Assembly: GCF_033958435.1 (NCBI RefSeq)
Contig: NC_134150.1
Coordinates: forward strand, 35,645,501 to 35,709,500
Length of the DNA: 64,000 nucleotides
Source of the DNA: Carettochelys insculpta
Taxonomy: Eukaryota > Chordata > Testudines > Carettochelyidae
Direction of reading: 5' to 3'
The stretch's first letter is position 1; each line of letters starts with the position of its first letter. This document shows positions 34,981 through 44,250 of this stretch, in pieces. The position numbers were made by a program, and so were the translations under genes. The notes beneath the pieces were generated by a model. It searched no databases and had not been told where the DNA came from. It saw nothing but the letters and a program-made list of their open reading frames with translations.

Positions 34981-35313
34981 CTATAGTTCAGGGGTGGGCA
35001 ATAAGTGGCCCCTGGCCCAAATGCAGTTCATCAGGGTTAGCCCTTGATAGACCACCAGATGCTTGCTTTACCTGCATTTGCAGGTACAGCCACTCACAAC
35101 TCCTGTTGGCTGTGTATGACCATTCCTACCCATGGGAGCTGTGGGAAACAACTTGGACTAGGACAACATTTCCTGCAGGTCTGTTGGCCACGAGCTACGT
35201 GCAGCCTATTCCTGCAGGCACACGGGTGAATAAAGCATCTCGCAGCCCACCAGGGACTATCCTGGGGGACTGCATGCGGAACAGGCCATTTATTGCCCAT
35301 CCATGCTATAAGT
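34981..35313. mobile_element. hAT-type non-autonomous element
   Basis: CAGGGGTGGGCAATAAGTGG at 34989 and TTGCCCATCCATG ending at 35305 are inverted hAT-type ends. The flanks CTATAGTT and CTATAAGT agree at 6 of 8 positions. Noncoding interior. Confidence 0.68.
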
Positions 35314-35649
35314 TCATAAAATCGCAGGAAACCTCATGGGAATCTACAGTTGTATGGCTATAAGTGAAGGTACTATGGTACTCAAGAAAGTTGTACAAAT
35401 GGTGTATCATGAGGTGTTAGCACAGCTATTTTTTTCTAGTATTTTTGTCTGTAGTTCAGCTACAAAGTGGAACTTCAAGTCACCAGTTTTGTAGTTACCA
35501 CAGATAAACTATGGATTTTCTTTAGTCAAGCTTTCCAATGTCATTATTGCCAACGCCATGTTATTTAGTGCATATCTAGGGAGCTAGTAAGGAACAACAC
35601 AACAAGGATCAACCAGTCCAACATCATTCCATCCCATATGGAGTTCACA

Positions 35650-36165
35650 AATAATATCTGTGAAGATGAAACTATGGACCTTCAACACAAATGTGAAATG
35701 TGCGCTCTTGTATGGATGTGAGACGTGTACTAAAACATCTTCAAATGACAAACTACACACACTCATAAACAGATGCTTGAGGTACATCCTTCACATCAAA
35801 TGGCAAGACTTGGTCACAAATGAGGAGCTTTGGAACAGAGCACGACAAGAACTACTTAATGTTCAAATCAAGAGAAGAAAATTGGGATGGCTTGGCCACA
35901 CTCTCAGAAAACCATCATTCAGCACAGTCCATCAAGCTCTCACATGGAACCCACAAGGAAAACACAAAAAAGGAAGACCTCGGACAATGTGAAGAAGATC
36001 TATTGAGTTGAAGGAAAACAACTGGTGTACTCCTGGAACCAGCTAGAAGTTTTGTTCCAAGACAGAGTGAAGTGGAAGAGACTGGTAGATGACGTACGCT
36101 CCACATGGAGTACAAAGGTTACGTGATGGTGGTAGTTGTAGTAGTAGTAGTATTAGTATTAGTAA
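35650..36165 (+). mobile_element. RTE-like LINE 3' fragment, copy 2, with simple-repeat tail
   Basis: Positions 35660-35992 encode the C-terminal part of a non-LTR reverse transcriptase: NTNVKCALLYGCETC, LINRCLRYILHIKWQD and LGWLGHTLRKPS, ending KHKKGRPRTM. The element ends in a (TAG/TAT)n-like tail at 36133-36161; simple-repeat tails are typical of RTE-group LINEs. It is 5' truncated and shares its sequence with the fragment at 13736-14150. Confidence 0.8.
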
Positions 36166-36236
36166 AGAACATCTGAGAAAGCTGGACAACTGGTGACGAG
36201 GGCAAGCAATACTAGAATTAACTGATGTTAACTTTT

Positions 36237-36237
<1 letters not shown>

Positions 36238-36327
<90 letters not shown>
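36238..36327. repeat. (CA)45 microsatellite
   Basis: About 90 bp of uninterrupted CA repeats, followed by a short GA-rich run (AGAGAGAGAG). Likely polymorphic in length. Lies in MPHOSPH6 intron 1. Confidence 0.97.
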
Positions 36328-36329
<2 letters not shown>

Positions 36330-36407
36330 GAGAGAGAGAAAAAAATTCTTTACAAAGACAAGAGGGGTAGTTACTACATAATTGACCTTAATAGTCAAAA
36401 TAAATAC

Positions 36408-36500
36408 AAGTTGAACCTCTCTAGTCTGGCATCTTCAGGACTTGACTGGTGCGGAATGAGAGAATTTGCCAAACCAGGGGAGGTCAATATTGTCTAGCAT
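36408..36500. repeat. GTTGAACCTC repeat, copy 2
   Basis: AAGTTGAACCTCTCTAGTCT and AAACCAGGGGAGGTCAAT form an inverted pair like 27043-27130 (CAGGTTCAACCTCCCTGGTC ... GACCAGGGAGGTCAAT). Probably ends of one unidentified DNA transposon family. Confidence 0.5.
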
Positions 36501-37356
36501 AGAGGTGTCTTTCTTCATCGGGGGGCCACAAAGTAATTTTTTACATGTTCTGGGACTGAACACAAAATAGCCCCAACCATCACCACCCCGCCCCCAGGCT
36601 TAAACCCCTTGCAGCTTCAAATTATGCCCCCACAAACCTGGGATTAATTTACCCAGGAGCCCGCAGCTGCTTCTTTGCCAGGCCATCTCCTCTTCAGTGT
36701 GGTTGCATAGCTCCCCCCAGCCCTTCTACTCCCCGCGCCATGAACACTACAGCAGGGCGGCTGCCAGCACCCTGCCACGCTTCGGACTCAATTTAATTGC
36801 TTTAATGTCCGGATCCCTCCTGCTGGCCACTAAACCAATTAAATTGAGTTCTACTCCAGTGTTTCTCAACCTTTTTTTTTTAATAAAGAACCCCCTGAAA
36901 AAAAAAATTGTAAGTACCCCCAGTACCCGCAATTTTCAGACACGTAAAATCCCCAATCTCTCCTTCCCTGCCCCAGAGCCAGGCACCCCTCGCTTCAAGG
37001 CAAAGGTAGTTTCTCTTCAAGTGTGGTTCAAAAGGTCTTCTCTCACCAACATAAATTAATCCAATAAAAGATATTACCTCACCCCAACCTTGTGTGCCTA
37101 AATATCCTGGTACCAACATGGCCAAGTGCATACAAGAAATATGGAAGTAGGTTAGTGAGGTGAAGAACAACATAATTTGGAATGACAACAAGATAAGGCA
37201 AATTTAAAAGTGTGGCCTTGCTTATTCTGAGAAAATACAGAGTTGCAGAAAGTTTGCTAACTGAGCCAGTTAATAGATTTACGTTTACTGTGGAAAAGGA
37301 CAGTTGTGTTTAAAACCGCATTAGATCACTGTGGTTAAAGGAGGGATGTAAAATCG
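36501..37356. other. Intron 1 stretch with decayed hAT-like sequence
   Basis: CCAGTGTTTCTCAACCTTTTT at 36855 and the GGGGGCCACAAAGTAATTTT block at 36519 look like remnants of hAT-type elements, but boundaries and duplications could not be fixed. Confidence 0.3.
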
Positions 37357-37556
37357 CATTTAATGAATTATCCCATTAAATTCTAGGTTTAACCAGTTAA
37401 CTACTAAACAGATAGAGAGGGGCTTGAGATGCTGCTTGAGCTCCAGACAGGGGCTGGTTCAGCTGTGCTGGAGCACTCCCCAGACTAACCCCATGCCTGC
37501 ACCAGGTGAGGGGCTGCTCCAGCCCTTACTGGTTAATTTTTAATATCCCTACGTTA
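37357..37556. repeat. Interspersed repeat with GTTAAC-rich ends, copy 2
   Basis: TAATGAATTATCCCATTAAA, TTTAACCAGTTAACTACTAA and the right end ACTGGTTAATTTTTAATATC parallel 4408-4676. Confidence 0.45.
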
Positions 37557-38238
37557 CAGCTAGACTTCTACTTGTACTTTCCTTGTCAGGTATTTTCTAC
37601 CCAGGATGTGCGGTTCACCCATTAATTTGCCGCGTAGGAGTCTCATTTGTTCTTCAGGACCCCATCCAAAATCAGGCAAATTTCCACTTAGGTCAGGACT
37701 TCAGGTTTGGGCCTTGAATCGTGCAACAGCAGCGGACACTGTGAGTCCCTCTCGCCTGCCACCTGCCCAAAACATCTTGGTATGTTATTTGACCACTGTG
37801 TTCGAGAAGGGGTCCCCTACACGAGCATTTCTTATACTTTTGAGACCATGGAACATCAAACAGTATTTTTTATGCAAAATACCCATGAAAATTTTCTTCA
37901 AAAAAATTGTAGTCAGACCAAAAACCAGAAAAGAGCAACACACTGTATGCAGCAAAAACAAAATGAAGGAACCTAATCAGATATCATAGCAATGAAGGAG
38001 TAACATTAGTTCTGGTTTTAATAACAGAAAATACAGTCTTATTGAAAACTGTGAATTATTTTGTCCAGATGCTTGCGGCTCACCTGCGAGTTGTTCATGG
38101 AACACCAGTGCTCCATGCAACCCAGTTTAAGAAATATTGCTCTACACTGTATCTTTACTATCCTTACAAGACTTTTCTGGTTTGTTTTCTAGTTACACAT
38201 TTTTATTGCAACAGATGAGAAGAGCACCCTTTGGCTTA
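37557..38238. other. MPHOSPH6 intron 1, unassigned
   Basis: No exon or repeat recognised with confidence. Confidence 0.35.
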
Positions 38239-38302
38239 TTTTGTACATTGGTTTAGTACACTAGTGTCTATTTTGTACATTGGTTTAGTACACTCTTGTC
38301 TA
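38239..38302. repeat. 32-bp tandem duplication
   Basis: Two adjacent 32-bp units beginning TTTTGTACATTGGTTTAGTA, differing at two positions. Confidence 0.9.
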
Positions 38303-38741
38303 TGCTTCCTAAGATGACATGCATCCCTTTGCACTGGTGGTTCAGGACATGGGCCCTGATCCCAGAAACAGCACACAGCACTTAGTCAAGCCATGTCCCA
38401 GCGGACTGGCCTGAGTGTGGAAGAGCCTGTAGCAGACAAGTGGGTGCTGGTTATAATGCCACATCTCTTTTCTGTTTACGCTGCAAAAACACCGCATTGT
38501 CCTCGCTATAGCTAAGTTTAGATCCCGTTCTTCATTTACACACATCCTTCCAAGCCTTCAGGTACCTCCAGCTTCCCATCTTAGCCTCATTTAGTCTCTT
38601 AATCCTTTCCACCCATACTTTTGAGTACATCAGGAAGCAGCAAAAGGTACAAAGCTCTGACTCTAGGCAAAGCCAGATACATTGACCTCCTTACCTTCAG
38701 CCATACTATGACACCCTGTGTGTCAATGTCCTGCTTCCCAT

Positions 38742-38926
38742 CAATGTTCTCTCTAATTTTTTAACATCCACGGTGGACTAAATTTTGTTACATGCACCCA
38801 GGCATGTGCAGTGTGCACCACCCATACAAACACATGCTGCTCACTATGAGTGCTCTGCTAATCAGCTGGGTGGCACTGAATCTCTCTTGGACAGCTGCCC
38901 AAGTCCTCACCTTGCAGAGAACACTG
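38742..38926 (-). mobile_element. hAT-like MITE of the CAGTGTTCCCT family, copy 3, inverted
   Basis: Ends CAATGTTCTCTCTAATTTTT and GCAGAGAACACTG. It contains the complement of the family's GCTGATTAGCAG and TGCATATGCC-like segments. Imperfect flanks CTTCCCAT and TTCCCTAT. Confidence 0.65.
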
Positions 38927-38934
38927 TTCCCTAT

Positions 38935-39740
38935 CCTCTCATCTCAGAAGAGCCTGAACTTCCTCAGCTTCCCCACTGCAAGGTCATCTCCCCTGCTAGT
39001 CCCAAAGGGCATTCCTGTCCACCTGTGGGGATATTTTCCTTTCTGGGCCTCTCCAATCTTCTCAGTGACCTGGAAAGTGTGCGTGCATGCGTGCGTGCAT
39101 GGGGGGGGGGGGGGTTGCACTGTTAAAAGGAGAGCTAAGCAGTTTTGGGGATGAAGAGTTTACCATGTCCACTGCAGGGACTTAGGTCAAATTCAAAAAA
39201 AATCTTTCTCTGGGTCTGTGATCCGTTCTGACCCTGCCAAACACTGGTGGGCAAGCTCTCCTTCATCTGCCCAGATGCCTCGTTCCCTGTGCAGAAGCCT
39301 CCCAGATCTCTTCCCATGAATCCCAAACCCCAGTGCAGCTTGTTCTTCCTCCTCGCCAACCCTCCCCATCCCTCCACCCCAGGTCTTTGCCTTACGCCCC
39401 ACAATCCTCCCCGCGGGCCCCAACCCCAGACCTCACACTCTAACTTGAAAACCCCAGCTCTGCTACCAGGGCAGGCTCCCCCAATCACCTCCCCACCTGG
39501 GAACCCCCCAATCCCCTACACAAGCGGCAGTTCACCCCACAAACTCCTTCACTTGCAGCCCCAGGCCCCCAAGCTCTACCCATCCCCAACAACCCAAATC
39601 ACCCCAATCCCTCACAAGGGGCAGTTTCCCCGTACACCCCCACCTCTCCCTATTACCCCCCAAGGGGAAACTCATCGCATAAACTTTCTCACTCACTACC
39701 CCAGGCCCCCAGCTCTCCCCTCACCCCCCACAAGGGGCAG
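38935..39740. other. MPHOSPH6 intron 1, C-rich stretch
   Basis: Contains GTGCGTGCATGCGTGCGTGC and a following G run at about 39078-39114. From 39330 on the plus strand is C- and CCCCA-rich and keeps frames open by composition. No exon. Confidence 0.5.
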
Positions 39741-39965
39741 CTCTCCCCATACACCCCTCCCCCACTCGCAGCCCCAGGCCCCCAGCTCTCCCCATACACC
39801 CCTCCCCCACTCGCAGCCCCAGGCCCCCAGCTCTCCCCATACACCCCTCCCCCACTCGCAGCCCCAGGCCCCCAGCACTCCCCATACACCCCTCCCCCAC
39901 TCGCAGCCCCAGGCCCCCAGCTCTCCCCATACACCCCTCCCCCACTCGCAGCCCCAGGCCCCCAG
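39741..39965. repeat. 45-bp minisatellite, five units
   Basis: Five adjacent 45-bp units starting CTCTCCCCATACACCCCTCC and ending GCCCCAGGCCCCCAG, almost identical (unit 4 begins CACTCC). The array ends 38 bp inside intron 1 from the MPHOSPH6 exon 1 donor. Because 45 is a multiple of 3, every frame without a stop stays open, which explains the proline-rich plus-strand and glycine-rich minus-strand frames here. Confidence 0.96.
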
Positions 39966-40270
39966 CTCGCCGCTTGCTGGTTCCGCGCTCGGCCGCGCCG
40001 CACCTTCATGCGCAGCAGGTTCTTGGACAGCTTGCTCGTCACCTCCCCGGCCATAGCGGAGCCGGAGCCAGAGCCGGCGCCGGCGTTAGGCCCGGGCAGG
40101 CCCCGATCGATCCCCGCCCTCTCCCGCCGCACGAGCCGGACCGCGCCGCGTTTCCGGCCGGGGCCTCTGCTGCGCACTGGAGCGGGGCGCGCGCGCCGCG
40201 ATCCCCCAGGCTGGCAGGCGCCGCTTTCCGTGGTAGGGCCACGCGGCCGTGCTGGGCCGGCGCGTCACGC
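39960..40270 (-). promoter_or_regulatory. CpG-rich MPHOSPH6 promoter region
   Basis: Dense CpG around exon 1 (for example GGGGCGCGCGCGCCGCGATC), with no TATA box at a sensible distance. An ETS-type core (CCGGAA on the minus strand, 40152-40157) lies about 100 bp upstream of the start codon. Typical of a broadly expressed housekeeping gene. The transcription start was not mapped. Confidence 0.7.
40004..40054 (-). CDS. MPHOSPH6: MPHOSPH6 exon 1 (start of M-phase phosphoprotein 6)
   Basis: Encodes MAGEVTSKLSKNLLRMK and then donor AAG/GTGCGG. With exons 2-5 it gives a 162-residue protein (human: 160). MPHOSPH6 (yeast Mpp6 family) is a nuclear and nucleolar cofactor of the RNA exosome; it binds the exosome cap and helps recruit the MTR4 helicase, and is needed for 3' maturation of 5.8S rRNA. 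The SKNLLRMKFMQRG motif spanning exons 1 and 2 is its exosome-contacting hallmark. The start at 40054 has a strong Kozak context (G at -3, G at +4) and matches the family; an in-frame upstream ATG at 40177 would add a basic, unrelated extension and is not favoured. Introns are 8.7, 1.5, 2.8 and 1.15 kb. The gene is convergent with NAT. Confidence 0.96.
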
Positions 40271-40289
40271 CCCTTCCATGCCCCCCCCC

Positions 40290-40860
40290 CCCTCCGGCCT
40301 GGTGCACGCGGGGGGATACAGAAGGGGGGGGGGGGGTAACGTATCGTATATGGGCCTCCCAGCCTGGTGCACCCAGAGGGGTACAGACGGGGGGGTCACA
40401 CCCCGTACATGGGCGCCCTCCCAGCTGAGTGCACGCGTGGGGGGCAGGGTTGGGGGTCACATCTCACAGACGAGCAGCTCCCAGGCTGGGATGGGGTGTC
40501 ACGCTCCCCTCCCCTGAGCTTGGCACAAAGGGAGGGATGGGGGTGACATACCCCATACGTAGTCACCTCTCCCAGCCTGGTGCTTGCATGAGGCTAGGAA
40601 GGCGGGTCACACCCACAGATAGCCAGGGCTCCATCCTGGTGCGCACACAGGAGCAGGGATAGGCCTTCACATCCAATGCATGGGCAGCCCCCTCCCCCCC
40701 AAGCCTGGAATAGACACAGGCTGGGATGTGGTGTCACGCTGCATAGATGGGCAGTCTACCCCCCTCCCCTCAGAGCATGGCACACACACTGGCAGGGACT
40801 GGAGGAAATCACACCTATATGTGGTAGGGTCCCTCCCCAGAGCTGCTAGCTGTTTAGGCC
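40290..40860. repeat. Degenerate minisatellite, left part
   Basis: About eight diverged units of roughly 60-75 bp, each with CCCAGCCTGGTGCAC(A/G)C-like, GGGGTCACACC-like and CATA(C/G)ATGGGC-like blocks (for example from 40358, 40420 and 40577). Located just upstream of the MPHOSPH6 promoter. Confidence 0.6.
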
Positions 40861-40984
40861 TGGCTCAAAGCCTTGCCTCCAGTCTAATCAGCCCTTGAAG
40901 GCTCACCTGGCAGGAAACTCCCCCAATTCACACCTTGCAAACTGCTGCTCTCTGCACCACACAAACTCAGGCACACAGGCAGCT

Positions 40985-43690
40985 GTCTGGGAAAAATGAA
41001 TGACAATGGACAGCATCTCCTTGAACTGTGCACGTACCACAATCTGTGCATCACAAACACATTCTTCCAAACGAAGCCACAGCACAGAGTGTCGTGGAGA
41101 CACCCACGCTCGAAGCACTGGCATCAACTAGACGTGGTCATCACGAGGCGTAATAACCTCAAAAACGTCCTTCTGACACGCAGCTATCATAGTGCTGACT
41201 GTGATACAGATCACTCGCTAGTTTGCTCAAAGCTCAAGCTGAGACCCAAGAAGCTGTACCGCTCTAAACCTGCTGGAAGGCCCCACATTGACTCCAGAAA
41301 GACGGCAAACTCGGAGAAAGCTGAAAAGTTCAGAGAGACCCTCCAGGAAAATCTGCGCAGCGGCTCTGGGGGCGCCGATGCGACATCCAAATGGCAACAT
41401 CTGAGGGATACAGTTTACAACACGGCCTTGTCGGTGTTTGGAAGAAGAGCTAGAAACACGAATGACTGGTTCGAAGCTAACTCTGATGAGATGATTCCAG
41501 TCATTGAAAAGAAGCACGCTGCACTCCTGGAGTACAAACGCTCACCGAGCCAGAGTACCCAGCAAGCACTTAGAGCAGCCAGAAGAACAGTACAGCAGAC
41601 AGCCAGGCGCTGTGCCAACAACCACTGGCTCCAGCTATGCAGCAGCATCCAGACCTGTGCTGACTTTGGTAATCTCAGAAGAATGTACGAGGGTATGAAG
41701 AAGGCATTAGGACCCACCCAGAACAAGATGGCACCTCTGAAATCCAAATCTGGTGAAGTCATCGCTGACAAAGCCAAACAGATGAAGCGCTGGGTTGAGC
41801 ACTACTCCGAGCTGTACTCACGCGAGAACGTTGTGGTTGACGCAGCCCTCGATGCCCTAGAGCTCCTACCAGTAATGGATGAACTGGATCAGGAACCGAC
41901 TGTGGATGAACTGAAGAGAGCCATCAACAGCATTGCAGCAGGAAAGGCCCCTGGCCAGGATGGTATACCACCGGAGGTAATCAAGTGTGCCGCGGACACA
42001 ATCCTGGAACCCCTACATGAGCTACTGTGCCTGTGCTGGAAAGAGGGTGAGGTTCCACAGGATATGCGCGACGCTAACCTTGTAACATTGTATAAGAACA
42101 AAGGAGACAGAAGCGACTGCAACAACTACCATGGAATCTCCCTCCTAAGCGTCACTGGTAAACTGTTCACTCGCGTCATCCTTGGCAGACTCCAGAAGAT
42201 TGCTGAGAGGGTGTACCCCGAATCGCAGTGTGGATTCCGCGCAGAGAGGTCTACCGTTGACATGGTCTTCTCTCTAAGGCAGCTGCAGGAGAAATGCAGG
42301 GAGCGGAGGAAGCCACTCTACATAGCCTTCATTGACCTGACCAAGGCCTTTGACGTGGTCAGCAGGGATGGTCTGTTCAAACTGCTCCACAAGATAGGCT
42401 GTCCTCCACGGGTACTCAAGATGATCCAGTCGTTCCACGAAGACATGAGAGGAACCATCCAATATGACGGCGCTTTATCGGATGCTTTCAGAATCAGGAG
42501 TGGCGTCAAACAAGGATGCGTGCTTGCTCCGACATTGTTTGGAATCTTCTTCGCACTCCTCCTGAAGCATGCCTTTGGATCTTCAACAGAGGGCATCTTG
42601 CTGCACACAAGATCTGATGGGAAACTGTTTAATCTTGCAAGGCTGAAAGCTAAGTCTAAGGTGCAGGAAGTCCTCATCAGAGACATACTGTTCACAGATG
42701 CTGCTGCTGTAGTGTGTCACACAGAAGACCAGCTTCAAAAACTGCTGGATCAGTTTTCCAAAGCGTGCAAGGACTTTGGGCTTACCATCAGCCTAAAAAA
42801 GACAAACGTACTTGGTCAGGATGTTGCTGAATCCCCATCAATCTGCATTGACAACTATACTTTAGAGGTTGTCCATGAGTTCGTTTACCTCAGGTCCACC
42901 ATCACCGACACCCTGTCGTTGGACACTGAGCTTAATAGGAGGATCAGAAAAGTGGCCACAACTCTGTCCAGACTCAGCAAGAGAGTGTGGAACAACAACA
43001 AGCTGTACACTCACACCAAAATGCAAGTCTACAGAGCCTGCATCCTCAGCACCCTCCTTTATGGCAGCGAGACTTGGACCCTGTATGCCTGCCAGGAAAA
43101 GAGGCTGAACATCTTCCACTTGCGCTTCCTCAGGCGCATCCTTGGAATATCATGGAAGGACAGAGTGACCAACACCGCTGTCTTCGAGCAAGCTGGAATC
43201 CCAACTGTGCACACCCTCCTCAGGCAGCATCGGCTCTGCTGGCTTGGCCACGTCCACAGGATGAACGATGGAAGGATTCTGAAAGACATCCTGTATGGTG
43301 AGCTAGCCTCTGGCAAAAGACCTCCCAGATGCCCCCAGTTGCGCTACAAAGATGTCTGCAAGACAGACCTCAGAGAGGCAGACATCGAGCTGGACAACTG
43401 GGAAGAACTAGCAGACGACGGCAGCAGATGGAGGCAGGGGTTACACAAGGGCCTTCAGAAGGGCGAGATGAGGATCAGACAGCTAGCAGAGGAGAAGCGA
43501 GCACACAGAAAGCACAATAAGGACTTGCCAGACACCCACCACATCTGCAAGAGATGCAGCAAGGACTGTCACTCTCGTGTGGGTCTTCATAGTCACAGTA
43601 GATGCTGTAAATGAAGCCCTCAATTGAAACTATAAAGGGTGTGATCCATAGTCTATGCAGACTGAAGGATGCCTACTACTACTCCTCCCT
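40985..43690 (+). mobile_element. 5'-truncated RTE-like non-LTR retrotransposon
   Basis: Starts inside the endonuclease domain and runs to a short TAC/TCC simple tail (CTACTACTACTCC) near 43690. It holds one long ORF. The boundaries are approximate and no target-site duplication was recognised. The low number of frame breaks suggests a younger insertion than the CR1 copies. Confidence 0.75.
40996..43614 (+). CDS. Non-LTR retrotransposon endonuclease/reverse transcriptase fragment, open for 872 codons
   Basis: Residues 1-75 are the C-terminal half of an APE-type endonuclease (LGKMNDNGQ just at the start, RVSWRHPRSKHWHQLDVV, then the DTDH catalytic-type motif). The first ATG is an internal methionine, so roughly the first half of the endonuclease is missing. 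A reverse transcriptase follows: KAPGQDGIPPEVIK, QCGFRAERSTVDMV, FIDLTKAFDVV (Asp447) and GVKQGCVLAPTLFGIFF. The active-site box reads FTDAAAV, so the second aspartate of the usual F-(A/T)-D-D box is Ala569. The C-terminus has a C2HC finger (CKRCSKDCHSRVGLHSHSRC). Similar proteins belong to RTE-like LINEs; the exact clade is uncertain. As it stands it should not support reverse transcription. Confidence 0.9.
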   Translation: MNDNGQHLLELCTYHNLCITNTFFQTKPQHRVSWRHPRSKHWHQLDVVITRRNNLKNVLLTRSYHSADCDTDHSLVCSKLKLRPKKLYRSKPAGRPHIDSRKTANSEKAEKFRETLQENLRSGSGGADATSKWQHLRDTVYNTALSVFGRRARNTNDWFEANSDEMIPVIEKKHAALLEYKRSPSQSTQQALRAARRTVQQTARRCANNHWLQLCSSIQTCADFGNLRRMYEGMKKALGPTQNKMAPLKSKSGEVIADKAKQMKRWVEHYSELYSRENVVVDAALDALELLPVMDELDQEPTVDELKRAINSIAAGKAPGQDGIPPEVIKCAADTILEPLHELLCLCWKEGEVPQDMRDANLVTLYKNKGDRSDCNNYHGISLLSVTGKLFTRVILGRLQKIAERVYPESQCGFRAERSTVDMVFSLRQLQEKCRERRKPLYIAFIDLTKAFDVVSRDGLFKLLHKIGCPPRVLKMIQSFHEDMRGTIQYDGALSDAFRIRSGVKQGCVLAPTLFGIFFALLLKHAFGSSTEGILLHTRSDGKLFNLARLKAKSKVQEVLIRDILFTDAAAVVCHTEDQLQKLLDQFSKACKDFGLTISLKKTNVLGQDVAESPSICIDNYTLEVVHEFVYLRSTITDTLSLDTELNRRIRKVATTLSRLSKRVWNNNKLYTHTKMQVYRACILSTLLYGSETWTLYACQEKRLNIFHLRFLRRILGISWKDRVTNTAVFEQAGIPTVHTLLRQHRLCWLGHVHRMNDGRILKDILYGELASGKRPPRCPQLRYKDVCKTDLREADIELDNWEELADDGSRWRQGLHKGLQKGEMRIRQLAEEKRAHRKHNKDLPDTHHICKRCSKDCHSRVGLHSHSRCCK

Positions 43691-44250
43691 AGAACCTGAC
43701 ATATATGGGGACAGGGAAATGGGGCTCAGACACCATGAGTCGGCAGAGACCCTCCAGATACTGGCTGTCATTGGAAGGAGTAGGGAGAGGGGCTAGTTCC
43801 ATCTAGACAAACCCTTCTGAGCTTAGATCACACTGGGGGAGACAGGGAGGGATCGGACCACCATAGATGGGCATGGGTCCCCTAGAGTCCACTGTACTTA
43901 TGGGCAACTGGGAGCAGAACTCAGGCACTATGGGGTGTGGGGGTGAGGAGAAGTAATGGGGCTTAGATCCCCCAGAACAGCAACATCACCAAACCCAGAT
44001 CATATGAGGGGACACAGAGAGAGTAGGGTGTTTGCGTTGTACTCCCCTCACCTCATAGATTGGTAGGGGCTTCTCATAGCCTGGCACACCCATGCTTGGG
44101 AACAGGGACCCACAGATCCCAGGCCACATAGCGCAGTCAGGCAGAGGGACTCAGACTCTCCCAATAGGTAAGTCCCTTCCAGAACGTGGATCACATGAAG
44201 GGCACAGGGAAGGGCGAGTCACACTGCTGTCAATGGGCTAGAGGCCCACA
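43691..44250. repeat. Degenerate minisatellite, right part
   Basis: Resembles 40290-40860 in style: GGGACAGGGA, ACCATAGATGGGCATGG, GGGGACACAGAGAG and AGCCTGGCACACCCA blocks recur at roughly 60-80 bp spacing. It is more diverged than the left part, so continuity across the LINE is likely but not proven. Confidence 0.4.

Noticed and set aside
36225..36497. Open frames of alternating Thr-His or Cys-Val residues
   Set aside because: Translation of the (CA)n microsatellite.
39741..39965. Regular repeat array that could suggest CRISPR
   Set aside because: The units are contiguous with no unique spacers, and the setting is a vertebrate intron. It is a minisatellite.
39247..40056. 269-codon proline-rich plus-strand open frame, and glycine-rich minus-strand frames in the same place
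   Set aside because: Kept open by C-rich composition and the 45-bp repeat (a multiple of three). It overlaps the MPHOSPH6 promoter and exon 1 antisense and has no family resemblance.
40052..40177. In-frame upstream ATG extending MPHOSPH6 at its N-terminus
   Set aside because: The extension is an Arg/Gly-rich translation of CpG-rich 5' sequence. The ATG at 40054 matches the family start and has a strong Kozak context.
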